From NCBI RefSeq assembly GCF_019746665.1, contig NZ_JAIERS010000006.1, positions 186,001 through 250,000 of the forward strand: a DNA stretch of 64,000 bases, given 5' to 3'. Positions within the stretch are counted from its first letter, which is position 1. Every line of letters starts with the position of its first letter. The DNA is from Sphingomonas sp. (GTDB lineage: Bacteria > Pseudomonadota > Alphaproteobacteria > Sphingomonadales > Sphingomonadaceae). A program made the translations under genes and the position numbers. The notes under the pieces are model-generated. The model was not told where the DNA came from. It searched no databases and saw only the letters and a list, made by a program, of their open reading frames with translations. Shown piece by piece: positions 45,231 to 54,021 of this stretch.

Positions 45231-46147
45231 CCGACGCTGGCTTCGGCCGCGACGCGCATCCCGCGTCGCTGCTCCAGCGCGTCGCGGGCGAGCAGCAGGG
45301 CGCCGAGCGCGCCGGAACGGGTGCCCAGCGCGGCGGGCGTAATGATCCCCGTAGGGCCGCCACGCGCGGCGGTGACCGAGGTGTAGGTTCCGATCAGGTC
45401 GCCCATCGTCTGACGGGCACGATGGGCCAGGATCTCGCGCGTGCCGATGCCGCCGCCCAGCACCACACGGTCCACCCCGGCCAACAGCACGCACAGATGC
45501 GCCAGGTGGCCGACATAGTGGCCGAGCACGCGCCACGCGTCGTGATCGTCGGCAAGCTGTTCCGCCCCACATTGCCATCGCGCGCGGATCGCCGCCGCCG
45601 ATACCAGCCCTTCCAGACAGGCGCCGTGATGCGGGCACGTTCCGGCGAAGGCGCGATCGACGGGGGCGATCGGCACGAAGATATGGCCGCCCTCGGCTTG
45701 CATCAGCCCGTGGGCAGGCTGTCCGTCCACCAGCATCCCGACCCCAACGCCCGTGCCGATCGTCACATAAGCGGTGGCGCGGCAACCGCGCGCGGCGCCC
45801 CACGTCTGCTCGGCCATCGCCGCAGCGACAACATCGGACTCGATGGTGATCGGCACGTTCAGGGCGTCGCGGAGGGGCGTCACCAGATCGACATGGGACC
45901 AGCCGGGCTTGGGGGTGATGAGCAGGCGGCCATGGTCGGCGCTCGATCGATCGCTGACGACGGGGCCGAAGCTGCCGATCCCGATGGTGTCGATCGGGCC
46001 GCGCGCGGCGAACCAGGCCGCCACCGCGGCCAATGTTTCCGCCGGACGGGTCGTCGGCACCCGATGTTCGTCCTCGATCAGATCGGGGCCGGTGCCGATC
46101 ATCAGCTTGAAGGTCGTGCCGCCGGCGTCGATCCCGCCCAGGCGCAT
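45197..46147 (-). CDS. ROK family sugar kinase (fructokinase-like, zinc-binding)
   Basis: 316 aa. GGIDAGGTTFK is the phosphate-1 ATP motif; the zinc site is complete with His155, Cys171, His174 and Cys177 (CPHHGACLEG), followed by Glu179, as in Bacillus fructokinase-type ROK kinases. It has no DNA-binding domain, so it is a kinase, not a NagC-type repressor. Coupled (TGATG) to the lyase-like gene upstream. The substrate within a uronate locus is unclear: perhaps a neutral hexose released from the same polymer. Confidence 0.88.
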   Translation of the reverse strand: MRLGGIDAGGTTFKLMIGTGPDLIEDEHRVPTTRPAETLAAVAAWFAARGPIDTIGIGSFGPVVSDRSSADHGRLLITPKPGWSHVDLVTPLRDALNVPITIESDVVAAAMAEQTWGAARGCRATAYVTIGTGVGVGMLVDGQPAHGLMQAEGGHIFVPIAPVDRAFAGTCPHHGACLEGLVSAAAIRARWQCGAEQLADDHDAWRVLGHYVGHLAHLCVLLAGVDRVVLGGGIGTREILAHRARQTMGDLIGTYTSVTAARGGPTGIITPAALGTRSGALGALLLARDALEQRRGMRVAAEASVGYRRTSSPPAR

Positions 46148-47901
46148 CAGGAAATCCGCTCCTGAACGGGCGGCGCCGCGACCGGGGCGACCAGATCGAG
46201 TCCGCCCCAGCTGACCTTGCGGCGTCCGCCAACCGGCCGACCGACGAGCACGGCGGCGGTCGACGGCGCGGCCGCCGCCGGCAGCAGCTCGATCGCGAGC
46301 GGGATCGAGGTGGGTCCGAGCCTGGTCGGCGCGATCGTGCCGCCAAGGGGAACGACATAGTCGAGATAGACCTCGTCCTTGCCGCTCGAGACGCGCCAGG
46401 CGCCCTTGTCGGTTGCGCCATCCCACAACACCGGCCCCATATGCACCACCGCCTGCCAGCCGAACGCCGACAGCCGCACCGCATAGGGGCCGAGCGCCTG
46501 CGCCCGCGCGCCGGCGACCGAGAGCACGACGCGCAGCCGCAACTCCTGCCCTTTGAACGTGCCGTCGGGGGAGCGATCGATCGAAATGTGCCAATCGCCC
46601 GATCCCGCGATCGGGTGCGCGCTCAGCAGCACGCGCGGTCCTTTTTGGGTCGCGACCATGCCGAACGACGCAAAGTCGCGCCCGTCCTTCAAGCAACGCA
46701 CCCTCAGCACGGCGGGTGCGGCCGGCCCCTGCCAATAGCCGATGAGCGGGTGGCGCTGCACCCAGAACCCTTCGGCGCTCGCGCTTCCCAGGCAAGCCTC
46801 GCGGGAGAGCCAGGTTGTGCCATAGACCGACGCCGTGTCGTCCGCCGCCCGGATGAACCGCTGCCGCACCTCGGATTCGGCGCCGGCCAAGGCCGCGAAG
46901 CGCGGTAGCAGCGCTTCGGGGCAGGGTAGCATCGCCTCGCGCGGCGCGATGCCGTTCGGGGCGCCGGGACGCAGCGCCCGCCCGATCCGGGCCGAAATCG
47001 CGTCGAGCGCCTCATTCGGGGTGCGGTCATGGTAGCCCCGCGCATGGGGGCCTGCCCATTGCACCGTGCCGGGGTGCCAATGGCTCGCGATCACCTGCCA
47101 GGCGATCTGGCGCAGCGCCTCGGCCGCATCGCGGGCGGCCGCGTCCCTCGCGTAGCTGAGAACCGAGTCGAACTCCTCGAGCGCGACGATCGTGTAGGTT
47201 GGGCTGTTATACTCGTTGAAAGAACCCTGCTCGCGCGTGTGATCGAGCAGGCGTTGCAGCCGCTCCCGGCCATAGGCGATCAGGTCCGGCGCATCGAGCA
47301 ATTCGCCCGCGATCAGCGCCACCCGCCCCCCCATCGCCGCGATGTTGGTATAGCTGGGGCCGACATTACGCTTCACGATGGCGCGGGCGGCGCGACCCGT
47401 GGCGACCGCGATCTGGCGCTTGATGTCTGGGGACAGGCGGTCGGCATGGCGGTTCACCGCCGTCGTCAGCCGCGCGCCGTTGAAATCGGCCCAATTGAGA
47501 TCGGGCGGCGCCATCTTCGCCAGCGGCTCTTCGAGATAATAGGGCCAGACGCCGAAGGTCAGGCTGGCGGGATCGACGTCCTGCAGCGCGATGACCTTGG
47601 CGATCACGCTCTCGGCGCGGGCGCGCGCGCCGGCATCGCCCGTATCGAGCAGGCGCAGCGCATAATCGAGATTGGCGCGCGTGGCGTGGACCCAGGTTCC
47701 GCGCACCATCGTCGTTGAATAGCCCGGCCCCGCCGAAGGTTCGCCGACCAGTCCGACATCGGCGTCCCACCGTCGCCCTTTGCCGACGACGTCGGGCACG
47801 GCATCGGCGGCCCAAACGGGCATCGCGAGCGCCAGACCTCCCGCCGTCAGGCCACTAGCGACCACGTCGCGCCGGGTGGGCGTACCCCGTTCCTTGCTCA
47901 T
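46147..47901 (-). CDS. Tat-exported (alpha/alpha)-toroid protein, probable polysaccharide lyase of unassigned family
   Basis: 584 aa. A twin-arginine signal TRRDVVA (Arg10-Arg11) and hydrophobic run end near residue 31. Residues about 60-340 are helical with GPSYTNIAAMGGR (181-193), NEYNSPTY (229-236) and HWHPGTVQWAGPHARGYHD, Tyr/His/Asn/Arg clusters like those of toroid lyases; about 360-570 look like a beta-sandwich. I do not recognise the family with certainty; PL38-like glucuronan lyases are one possibility. It sits between a FadR-type regulator (ATGA overlap) and the ROK kinase, in the locus making unsaturated uronates. Confidence 0.65.
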   Translation of the reverse strand: MSKERGTPTRRDVVASGLTAGGLALAMPVWAADAVPDVVGKGRRWDADVGLVGEPSAGPGYSTTMVRGTWVHATRANLDYALRLLDTGDAGARARAESVIAKVIALQDVDPASLTFGVWPYYLEEPLAKMAPPDLNWADFNGARLTTAVNRHADRLSPDIKRQIAVATGRAARAIVKRNVGPSYTNIAAMGGRVALIAGELLDAPDLIAYGRERLQRLLDHTREQGSFNEYNSPTYTIVALEEFDSVLSYARDAAARDAAEALRQIAWQVIASHWHPGTVQWAGPHARGYHDRTPNEALDAISARIGRALRPGAPNGIAPREAMLPCPEALLPRFAALAGAESEVRQRFIRAADDTASVYGTTWLSREACLGSASAEGFWVQRHPLIGYWQGPAAPAVLRVRCLKDGRDFASFGMVATQKGPRVLLSAHPIAGSGDWHISIDRSPDGTFKGQELRLRVVLSVAGARAQALGPYAVRLSAFGWQAVVHMGPVLWDGATDKGAWRVSSGKDEVYLDYVVPLGGTIAPTRLGPTSIPLAIELLPAAAAPSTAAVLVGRPVGGRRKVSWGGLDLVAPVAAPPVQERIS

Positions 47902-48593
47902 TGCAGCGTCCCTGTAAAAAGCGCGGCGGGCCTCGCTCGTGCCCCGCGACGCAAATGGCGCCGCGTCGCCGATCGCGCAGCTTCACGATCCCCCCGGGCG
48001 ATCGCCTCGACGATCGCGAGGTGCTCCGCGGCCAATGCCTTGGCCTCCCGCGACCACGCTTCGCCCTCCTGCGCCGCCATGGGCGGAACGGCAAGTTCGC
48101 CGAGAAGCGCCAGGAAGCGCTCGAAATAGGGATTGGCCGAGGCGATCGCGATCGCCGCGTGCAGCGAGCGATCGGCGGCGGCGGCCGCCACCCCGTCGCG
48201 CGCGGTCGCCGCTGCATCGATCATCGCGAGCCAGTGGCGCAGATGGGCGATGTCGGCCGCCGAACGACGCTCGGCGGCGAGGCCGGCCATTTCGACCTCG
48301 ACCGCCAGCCGCAGTTCCATCATGTCCGCGATGTCGGCCTCGGCACGCTGATCTTGCGGCAGGGCAAAGCTGATTCCCTGGGCGCGCACGAAGGTGCCCA
48401 GGCCGTGCCGGATTTCGATACGCCCGGCGGCGATCAGGCGCGCGATCGCCTCCCGCACCACGCCGGCGCTGCACCCGAAGGTCGCGGCGATCTGGTGAAG
48501 GGTCGGCAAGCGGTCGCCAGGCGACCAGACGCCTTGATCCAGCTGCTCGATCAATAACCGTTCCAGCCTGTGCGATAACGGCGCATTCGACAT
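47898..48593 (-). CDS. GntR/FadR family transcriptional regulator (lyase/receptor unit)
   Basis: 231 aa, second FCD-type regulator of the locus. Winged helix: LPTLHQIAATFGCSAGVVREAIARL with wing GLGTFV; FCD domain with DRSLH, EHLAIVEAI and TRRHLRRG metal-site residues. I chose ATG 48593; the frame runs open far upstream but into the receptor gene's antisense. It diverges from the TonB receptor at 48750 across the second copy of the shared operator element, and heads the coupled unit regulator-lyase-ROK. Confidence 0.92.
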   Translation of the reverse strand: MSNAPLSHRLERLLIEQLDQGVWSPGDRLPTLHQIAATFGCSAGVVREAIARLIAAGRIEIRHGLGTFVRAQGISFALPQDQRAEADIADMMELRLAVEVEMAGLAAERRSAADIAHLRHWLAMIDAAATARDGVAAAAADRSLHAAIAIASANPYFERFLALLGELAVPPMAAQEGEAWSREAKALAAEHLAIVEAIARGDREAARSATRRHLRRGARARPAALFTGTLQ

Positions 48594-48650
48594 TGGGCCT
48601 GCTCTCCCGAAACGCCAACTAGCGCCTGCGCACGCGCTCGTCATCCAGAA

Positions 48651-48669
48651 ATTGGTATGATGACCATAT
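48651..48669. promoter_or_regulatory. operator/promoter element, copy 2
   Basis: ATTGGTATGATGACCATAT contains the inverted repeat TGGT (48653-48656), six bases, ACCA (48663-48666), a form expected for a dimeric FadR/UxuR-type repressor; the left half ATTGGTAT resembles known UxuR/ExuR half-sites. TATGAT (48656-48661) could be the -10. TGGACAGGG at 48678-48686 is also shared with copy 1. Confidence 0.72.
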
Positions 48670-48749
48670 GAAATGACTGGACAGGGGACACCGAAATTTT
48701 TACCCAGGTGGCGAACTGCCGAAAAAAGGCAGGATGTAGGGAGAGCCCC

Positions 48750-51434
48750 ATGATTAAAGTCGCCGCGCTCACATCGGCTGCCATCGGCGCGCTGATCCTC
48801 GGCACGAGCGCCGCCAACGCCCAGGCGCGACCACAGGCCGGCAATGCCGAGGGCGCGGGCGCGCAATCGGACATCATCGTCACCGGCACGCGCGCGGCCA
48901 TCAAGAGCGCGATCGACGACAAGCGCAATGCCGACCAGATCGTCGACTCGGTCGTCGCCGAGGACGTCAACAAGCTGCCGGACGCCAATGTCGCGGAAAG
49001 CCTGCAGCGCGTGCCCGGCGTGCAGCTTGATCGCAACTTTGGCGAAGGCGCCCAGGTCAGCATTCGCGGCTTGTCGAACGTCCGCGTCGAACTCAACGGG
49101 CGCTCGAACCTGGGCATTTCGGTCGGCCCGACGGGTTCGGACCCGTCCGGTCGCTCGACCGGCCTCGAGCAGCAATCCTCGACTTTGTTCAGCAAGCTGT
49201 CGGTCTACAAGACCCCGACCGCCGACCAGATCGAAGGCGGGCTCGGCGGGTTCATCAGCATGACGACGCCCCGCCCGTTCGATTTCAAGAAACCCACCTT
49301 CGGCTATGCCGCCGAATACACCAACACCACCTTGGCGCGGAACCCAGATGGTTACAGCCTCGCTGGCTTTGCCGCGGCGAAGCTTGGCCGGATGTTCGGC
49401 ATCGCGGCGAACATCGCCTATTCCGATCGCGAGATCGGCTCGTCGCAGTTCATTCGTGGCATCTGGAACACGGGCACGTCGACCGGCCTGCTGCGCGATT
49501 ACAATGGCGACGGCCAATATGATTTCGTGCCGCAGGTGGCGCGCGCCGAATTCTACAACATCCGTCGCAAGCGCTTCGGGGCTGGTGGCACCGTGCAGTT
49601 CCGCCCCGCCGACAACCTGACCTTCTACGGCGACGCGCTCTACACCAGTCTCGAAACGCAGCGGCACATCGAATATCTGGCGATCCAGACCACGGATACC
49701 GGCGCCGCCGCGCCCACGCTCAGCAACGGCGTGACCGAGGGCAATTATGTCGTCGCGGGGACGCTGACCAACCAGCGCGTCCGCGTCGGTGGCGTCGAGC
49801 GCAACGAGCCGACGACATCGATCGTCGCTGGCGGCGGGGTGGAATGGAAGCCGGGGCGCTGGACCTTCAAGGTCGATGCGGGCGAGTCCATCGGCGATTA
49901 CACATTTCGCCAGGATTTTCTCGAAGTCGCGTCGAACGGGTTGGTCGTCAACTACGACTATCGGACAGGTGACGTCCCGACCTTGACGCTGCCCACCACT
50001 TTCAATCCCACCTTGCGATCGTCATTTCCCAATCGAACCAATAGCGCCGCGAACGACACGGTCGTGCGGACCCGCGAAACCGCGGTCCGGATGGACAATA
50101 GCTACCGCGTCGGCGGCTGGCTTGAATCGGTGCAGTTTGGTGGCCGCTATTCCCGGCTCACGTCGAGCTTCACCGATTATCAGGCGAAGCTGGGCTTCAC
50201 CAATCCCAATATCGCGACCTTGCCGGACGCGTTTTTCATCCCGTCGAACAATCCCGGCTATCCGGGCGCGAACGGTACTTACCCAACCGTCTTCATCGTG
50301 CCTAACGTCTATGCGGACGGCACTGGCGATAGCTCGCTGCTGCTGTCCAACTTCCGGCCGACCCGGCCGCGCCCGGTCAACAGCTATTACATCGTCGAGA
50401 AGACCTACGCTTTTTATGGCCGCCTCAATCTGAAGGGCGAGATCCTGGGGCTCGGCTTCTCGGGCAATGTCGGGTTGCGCTGGGCGCGGACCAACTTCAG
50501 CGTCGACACCACCAGCGCGCTGACCGTGGCGGGGACGTCGACCGTCCGCGAGGTGCCGCGCACCGACGTCAACAATTACGACGAGTTCCTGCCGAGCGCC
50601 AACATCAAGTTCTCGGTCGCGCGGGATCTCGTGATCCGCCTCGCGGCATCGCGGGTGATGTCGCGCGCCAGGCTTCAGGATCTCGCGCCGCGCCTGTCGG
50701 TCAACGCGCCGCTGGGCACCGCGACGGGCGGCAACGCGGGGCTGCGCCCGACCACCGCCAACCAGGTCGACGCCGCGATCGAATATTACATCCCCGGCGG
50801 CGGCATCGCCTCGGCGACATTTTTCTTCAAGGACATCAAGGATCAGGTCGCGCGCACGACGGTGCTGGAGGTGATCCCGGGGTTCGAGAGCTTTGGCCCG
50901 TTGCAGCGGTCGATCCCGATCAATCTGGGGGCCGCGACCGTCACCGGCGTCGAACTCAATTACCAGCAGGCCTTCACGTTCCTGCCCGGGCTGCTGTCGG
51001 GGCTGGGGACGCAGCTCAACGCGACGTTGCTCGACACCTCGTCATCGGATGGGCAGCCGGTGCTCGGCCTGTCGAAGAGCACGTACAACGCAATCGTTTA
51101 TTACGAGAAGGGGCCGTTCACCGCGCGCATCGCCTATAACTGGCGCAGCCGCAACGCGAGCGGGTTCACCACGACCAGCGCGCCCGTCGGCACCGCGATC
51201 GCGGGCGTCACAGCACGAACCGGGACGCTGCGGCCCAACTGGTTCGAGGCTGACGATCAAGTCGATGCATCGATCAGCGTGAAGGCGAGCAACGCGCTGA
51301 CCTTCTACGCCTCGGTTACGAACCTGTTCTGGAAGGACTCGGGACGCCGCAACTACAACGAGGTCTATAACGCGGTGAATAGCTACGAGATTAGTGACCG
51401 GCAAATCCGGATCGGCGTACGCGGGAGATTTTGA
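48750..51434 (+). CDS. TonB-dependent receptor, TIGR01782 (Xanthomonas/Caulobacter) type
   Basis: 894 aa outer-membrane importer. Signal peptide ending ANA (about residue 23), TonB-box-like SDIIVTGTR, then the plug with QIVDSVVAEDVNKLPDANVAE, RVPGVQLDR and SIRGLSNVRVELNGR, signatures of the TIGR01782 receptors that serve plant-polysaccharide oligomers. The barrel ends IRIGVRGRF with terminal Phe. ATG 48750 follows GGGAGAG. Only 34 bases separate it from the lyase gene, so the two form an operon. Confidence 0.94.
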   Translation: MIKVAALTSAAIGALILGTSAANAQARPQAGNAEGAGAQSDIIVTGTRAAIKSAIDDKRNADQIVDSVVAEDVNKLPDANVAESLQRVPGVQLDRNFGEGAQVSIRGLSNVRVELNGRSNLGISVGPTGSDPSGRSTGLEQQSSTLFSKLSVYKTPTADQIEGGLGGFISMTTPRPFDFKKPTFGYAAEYTNTTLARNPDGYSLAGFAAAKLGRMFGIAANIAYSDREIGSSQFIRGIWNTGTSTGLLRDYNGDGQYDFVPQVARAEFYNIRRKRFGAGGTVQFRPADNLTFYGDALYTSLETQRHIEYLAIQTTDTGAAAPTLSNGVTEGNYVVAGTLTNQRVRVGGVERNEPTTSIVAGGGVEWKPGRWTFKVDAGESIGDYTFRQDFLEVASNGLVVNYDYRTGDVPTLTLPTTFNPTLRSSFPNRTNSAANDTVVRTRETAVRMDNSYRVGGWLESVQFGGRYSRLTSSFTDYQAKLGFTNPNIATLPDAFFIPSNNPGYPGANGTYPTVFIVPNVYADGTGDSSLLLSNFRPTRPRPVNSYYIVEKTYAFYGRLNLKGEILGLGFSGNVGLRWARTNFSVDTTSALTVAGTSTVREVPRTDVNNYDEFLPSANIKFSVARDLVIRLAASRVMSRARLQDLAPRLSVNAPLGTATGGNAGLRPTTANQVDAAIEYYIPGGGIASATFFFKDIKDQVARTTVLEVIPGFESFGPLQRSIPINLGAATVTGVELNYQQAFTFLPGLLSGLGTQLNATLLDTSSSDGQPVLGLSKSTYNAIVYYEKGPFTARIAYNWRSRNASGFTTTSAPVGTAIAGVTARTGTLRPNWFEADDQVDASISVKASNALTFYASVTNLFWKDSGRRNYNEVYNAVNSYEISDRQIRIGVRGRF

Positions 51435-51468
51435 TCGTAACTTGAAACATTGAAGAGGAGAAGGTGCG

Positions 51469-52314
51469 ATGGCAGTCGTTCGATCGATTCCAATGGTGGC
51501 CGCGCTCGTGGCCGCCAACGTCCTCGCGGCGCCCTGCGTCGCCCAAACCTATCGCACCGTAACGGCGGAGGCGGCGTCGATCGACGCCACCACGCACGAC
51601 CTCAGTGAGAATGGACGGACGTTCAAGTTCATCACCAAGGGCGATTATTCCCAGGTGTGGATCAGCCCGACCGTTGCCTGGAACGGCGGGCACAGCGTCG
51701 GCTTCGACATGCTGCCGACGAGCGGCACCGCCGCCGACGGATCGACCACGGACAAGGCCCAGTACCGGGTGATCTCGGGCAGCGAGACCAACGCGCTGGA
51801 CTTCCTGCAGGATCGCTGCACCGGGTTCGCCGTTCGTCTAGAGACCAATTTCCAAACACCCGACCAGGCGGTGCAACTGTTCCAGTGGTGGCAGGGCTCA
51901 CCCTTCTCCCCGCCGCTGGAGCTGCGCGTCAAGGCGGGATCGCTGAGCTGGGAGCTGGTTTACCGCAATGACCAGACCGGGCGCGGTCCGACCGCCGCGG
52001 TGTCGCTCGCCGAAGGTGGGATGAGCGTCGGCGCCTGGTATCGCTTCGTCGTGTGCACGCGGATGAGCTATTCTTCGGCGCTCGGGACGGGCAATGTGAA
52101 GCTCTGGCTGAACGGCACCCAATATGTCGATCAGAACGGGATTTACGGCTACAACCCCAATGTCGATTTCCCTTATGCCGGCAGCACGTACCGATCCAAC
52201 CCGAGGTTCGATCTGTTCTTCGGCCTCTATCGGCCGCGCCAGAACAAGCGCGCCAAGGCGTTCTTCGATCAGGTGCGGTTTGGCGTCACCTATGCCGACG
52301 TAAACCCGGGCTAG
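51469..52314 (+). CDS. polysaccharide lyase, PF14099 type (PL20 glucuronan lyase/heparin lyase I-like)
   Basis: 281 aa. Signal peptide to about residue 25 (VLAAPCVA). The rest is a beta-jelly-roll: VQLFQWWQGSPFSPPLELRV, GAWYRFVVCTRMS, GNVKLWLNGTQYV and FFGLYRPRQN...FFDQVRFG follow the PF14099 order (small pitch, substrate cleft and C-terminal strand pair). Family members cleave glucuronan or heparin-type uronic polymers by beta-elimination. GGAGAAGG precedes ATG 51469. It is the likely depolymerase supplying the receptor and the GH105 hydrolase; the exact substrate is inferred. Confidence 0.75.
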   Translation: MAVVRSIPMVAALVAANVLAAPCVAQTYRTVTAEAASIDATTHDLSENGRTFKFITKGDYSQVWISPTVAWNGGHSVGFDMLPTSGTAADGSTTDKAQYRVISGSETNALDFLQDRCTGFAVRLETNFQTPDQAVQLFQWWQGSPFSPPLELRVKAGSLSWELVYRNDQTGRGPTAAVSLAEGGMSVGAWYRFVVCTRMSYSSALGTGNVKLWLNGTQYVDQNGIYGYNPNVDFPYAGSTYRSNPRFDLFFGLYRPRQNKRAKAFFDQVRFGVTYADVNPG

Positions 52315-52337
52315 GCGCGGAGTCGCGGGCCTGACCT

Positions 52338-52374
52338 GGCCCCACGCGAAACCAGCGACCTATCGCGTGGGGCC
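52338..52374. terminator. bidirectional terminator hairpin between the lyase gene and hisF
   Basis: A perfect 12-bp stem, GGCCCCACGCGA (52338-52349) and TCGCGTGGGGCC (52363-52374), with a 13-base loop. It lies at the convergent ends of the lyase gene and hisF, overlapping the last codons of hisF, and marks the end of the accessory locus. Confidence 0.7.
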
Positions 52375-53139
52375 GAGCGGCCGCCGGACCGGCACCCCGG
52401 CGGCGGCGAGCGCGGCATGGGCCTGGGCGATGCTCGCCTCGCCAAAGTGGAAGATCGAGGCGGCGAGCACCGCGCTGGCCCCGCCTTCGACCACCCCCGC
52501 GACCAGATCGTCGAGCCCGCCCACCCCGCCCGAGGCGATCACCGGCACGCGCACCTGGCTGGCGATGGTGCGGGTGAGGGCGAGGTCATAGCCCCCGCGC
52601 GTCCCGTCACGGTCCATCGAGGTGACGAGCAGCTCGCCCGCGCCGAGCTCGGCGAGCCGTAGCGCATGGGCGACCGCGTCGACCCCGGTCGCCTTGCGCC
52701 CGCCATGGGTGAATACTTCCCAGCGACTCGGCGCGACCTGCCGCGCGTCGACCGAGGCGACGCAGCATTGGCTGCCGAACCGATCGGCGATTTCGGCCAC
52801 CAGCTCGGGCCGGGCGACGGCGGCCGAGTTCACCGCGACCTTGTCCGCGCCCGCGAGCAGCAGCGCGCGTGCATCGCTCGCCGACCGGACGCCACCGCCC
52901 ACCGTCAGCGGCATGAAGCAGACTTCAGCGGTGCGCCGCACGACTTCCAGGATCGTGCCGCGCGCCTCGTGGCTGGCGGTGATGTCGAGGAAGCACAGCT
53001 CGTCCGCCCCGGCCGCGTCATAGGCGCGCGCCTGCTCGACCGGATCGCCCGCATCGCGCAGATCGACGAAGTTCACGCCCTTCACGACGCGACCATTCGC
53101 CACGTCCAGACAAGGAATGACGCGGGCGCGGACGCTCAT
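52360..53139 (-). CDS. hisF: imidazole glycerol phosphate synthase cyclase subunit
   Basis: 259 aa TIM barrel that cyclises PRFAR with ammonia from HisH to imidazole glycerol phosphate and [21 protein letters not shown] with the catalytic Asp12, [24 protein letters not shown] and [16 protein letters not shown] (second Asp) are diagnostic. Last gene of hisB-hisH-hisA-hisF on the minus strand, but separated from hisA by a 142-base repeat region. Confidence 0.97.
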   Translation of the reverse strand: MSVRARVIPCLDVANGRVVKGVNFVDLRDAGDPVEQARAYDAAGADELCFLDITASHEARGTILEVVRRTAEVCFMPLTVGGGVRSASDARALLLAGADKVAVNSAAVARPELVAEIADRFGSQCCVASVDARQVAPSRWEVFTHGGRKATGVDAVAHALRLAELGAGELLVTSMDRDGTRGGYDLALTRTIASQVRVPVIASGGVGGLDDLVAGVVEGGASAVLAASIFHFGEASIAQAHAALAAAGVPVRRPLGPTR

Positions 53140-53226
53140 ATCCTCTCCCCCTTGGGGTGGAGGGTGGCCGCGCGTGGCGGGGTCGGGTGAGCGGACGAGG
53201 CGCGAGCGCCGAACGCCCGGTCCATG

Positions 53227-53266
53227 CCCTCACCCAAACCCTCTCCCGCGGGCGGGAGAGGGCTTA
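53227..53266. repeat. REP-like palindrome between hisA and hisF
   Basis: CCCTCACCCAAA is followed by a perfect 11-bp stem CCCTCTCCCGC/GCGGGAGAGGG (53239-53262, 2-base loop). Same family as the units at 20690-20784. A decayed second unit in inverse orientation seems present at about 53140-53195 (CTCTCCCCCTTGGGG), so the gap is a REPIN-like pair. Confidence 0.7.
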
Positions 53267-53281
53267 TGGTCGCGCGCGCCC

Positions 53282-54016
53282 TCACGCCGCCCCCGCCACG
53301 CTCAGCGCCGCCGCCAGATCGAGCCGGCCATCATACAGCGCGCGCCCGCAAATCACGCCCTCGATCCCGTCGCGGGCGTGCAGCGCGAGCATGTGAATGT
53401 CGGCGATGCCTTTCACCCCGCCGCTCGCGATCACCGGAATTCGCACCGCGCGCGCCAGATCGACCGTCGCCTCCAGGTTCACCCCCCTCAGCAGTCCGTC
53501 GCGACCGACATCGGTGAACAGCAACGCCGCCACCCCCGCATCCTCGAACCGGCGGGCGAGATCGACGACGCCGACGCTCGACACATCGGCCCAGCCGCGC
53601 GTCGCGACCATCCCGTCCTTCGCGTCCACCGCGACGACGATGCCGCCGGGAAAGTCGCGCGCGGCGCCGCGCACCAGTTCGGGGTCTTCCAGCGCGGCGG
53701 TGCCGATCACCACGCGCGAGACGCCCGCGTCGAACCAGCGCTCGATCGCGGCGCGGTTCCGAATGCCGCCGCCCAGCTGGACATGGCCGGGAAAGGCGGC
53801 GACGATCGCCCGCACCGCGTCGCCATTCACCGAGCCGCCGGCGAAGGCGCCGTCGAGATCGACGACATGGAGATGCCCGGCGCCGGCCTCGGCGAAGGCT
53901 TGGGCCTGGGCGGCGGGATCGTCGGCATAGACCGTCGCGCGCGCCATGTCGCCCTCGGCGAGGCGGACGACCTGGCCGCCCTTCAGGTCGATCGCGGGGA
54001 AGATGATGAGGGACAT
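53282..54016 (-). CDS. hisA: phosphoribosylformimino-5-aminoimidazole carboxamide ribotide isomerase
   Basis: 244 aa TIM barrel, paralogue of HisF, opening the ribose of ProFAR to PRFAR. IIFPAIDLKGGQVVRL with catalytic Asp10, LHVVDLDGAFAG, QLGGGIRN and LFTDVGRDGLLRG are characteristic. I chose ATG 54016; a GTG three bases upstream is possible. Separated from hisH by a REPIN-like element. Confidence 0.97.
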   Translation of the reverse strand: MSLIIFPAIDLKGGQVVRLAEGDMARATVYADDPAAQAQAFAEAGAGHLHVVDLDGAFAGGSVNGDAVRAIVAAFPGHVQLGGGIRNRAAIERWFDAGVSRVVIGTAALEDPELVRGAARDFPGGIVVAVDAKDGMVATRGWADVSSVGVVDLARRFEDAGVAALLFTDVGRDGLLRGVNLEATVDLARAVRIPVIASGGVKGIADIHMLALHARDGIEGVICGRALYDGRLDLAAALSVAGAA

Positions 54017-54021
54017 CACAA

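Noticed and set aside
45197..46147. ROK protein as a NagC/XylR-type repressor
   Set aside because: No N-terminal helix-turn-helix; ATP and zinc motifs are those of a kinase.
47898..49667. 589-codon extension of the second GntR regulator
   Set aside because: The extension runs antisense through the receptor gene; homologous sequence begins at ATG 48593.
39160..52314. Alginate as the substrate of the uronate locus
   Set aside because: Alginate monomer needs a DEH reductase, not KduI; KduI and GH105 point to glucuronyl/galacturonyl polymers.
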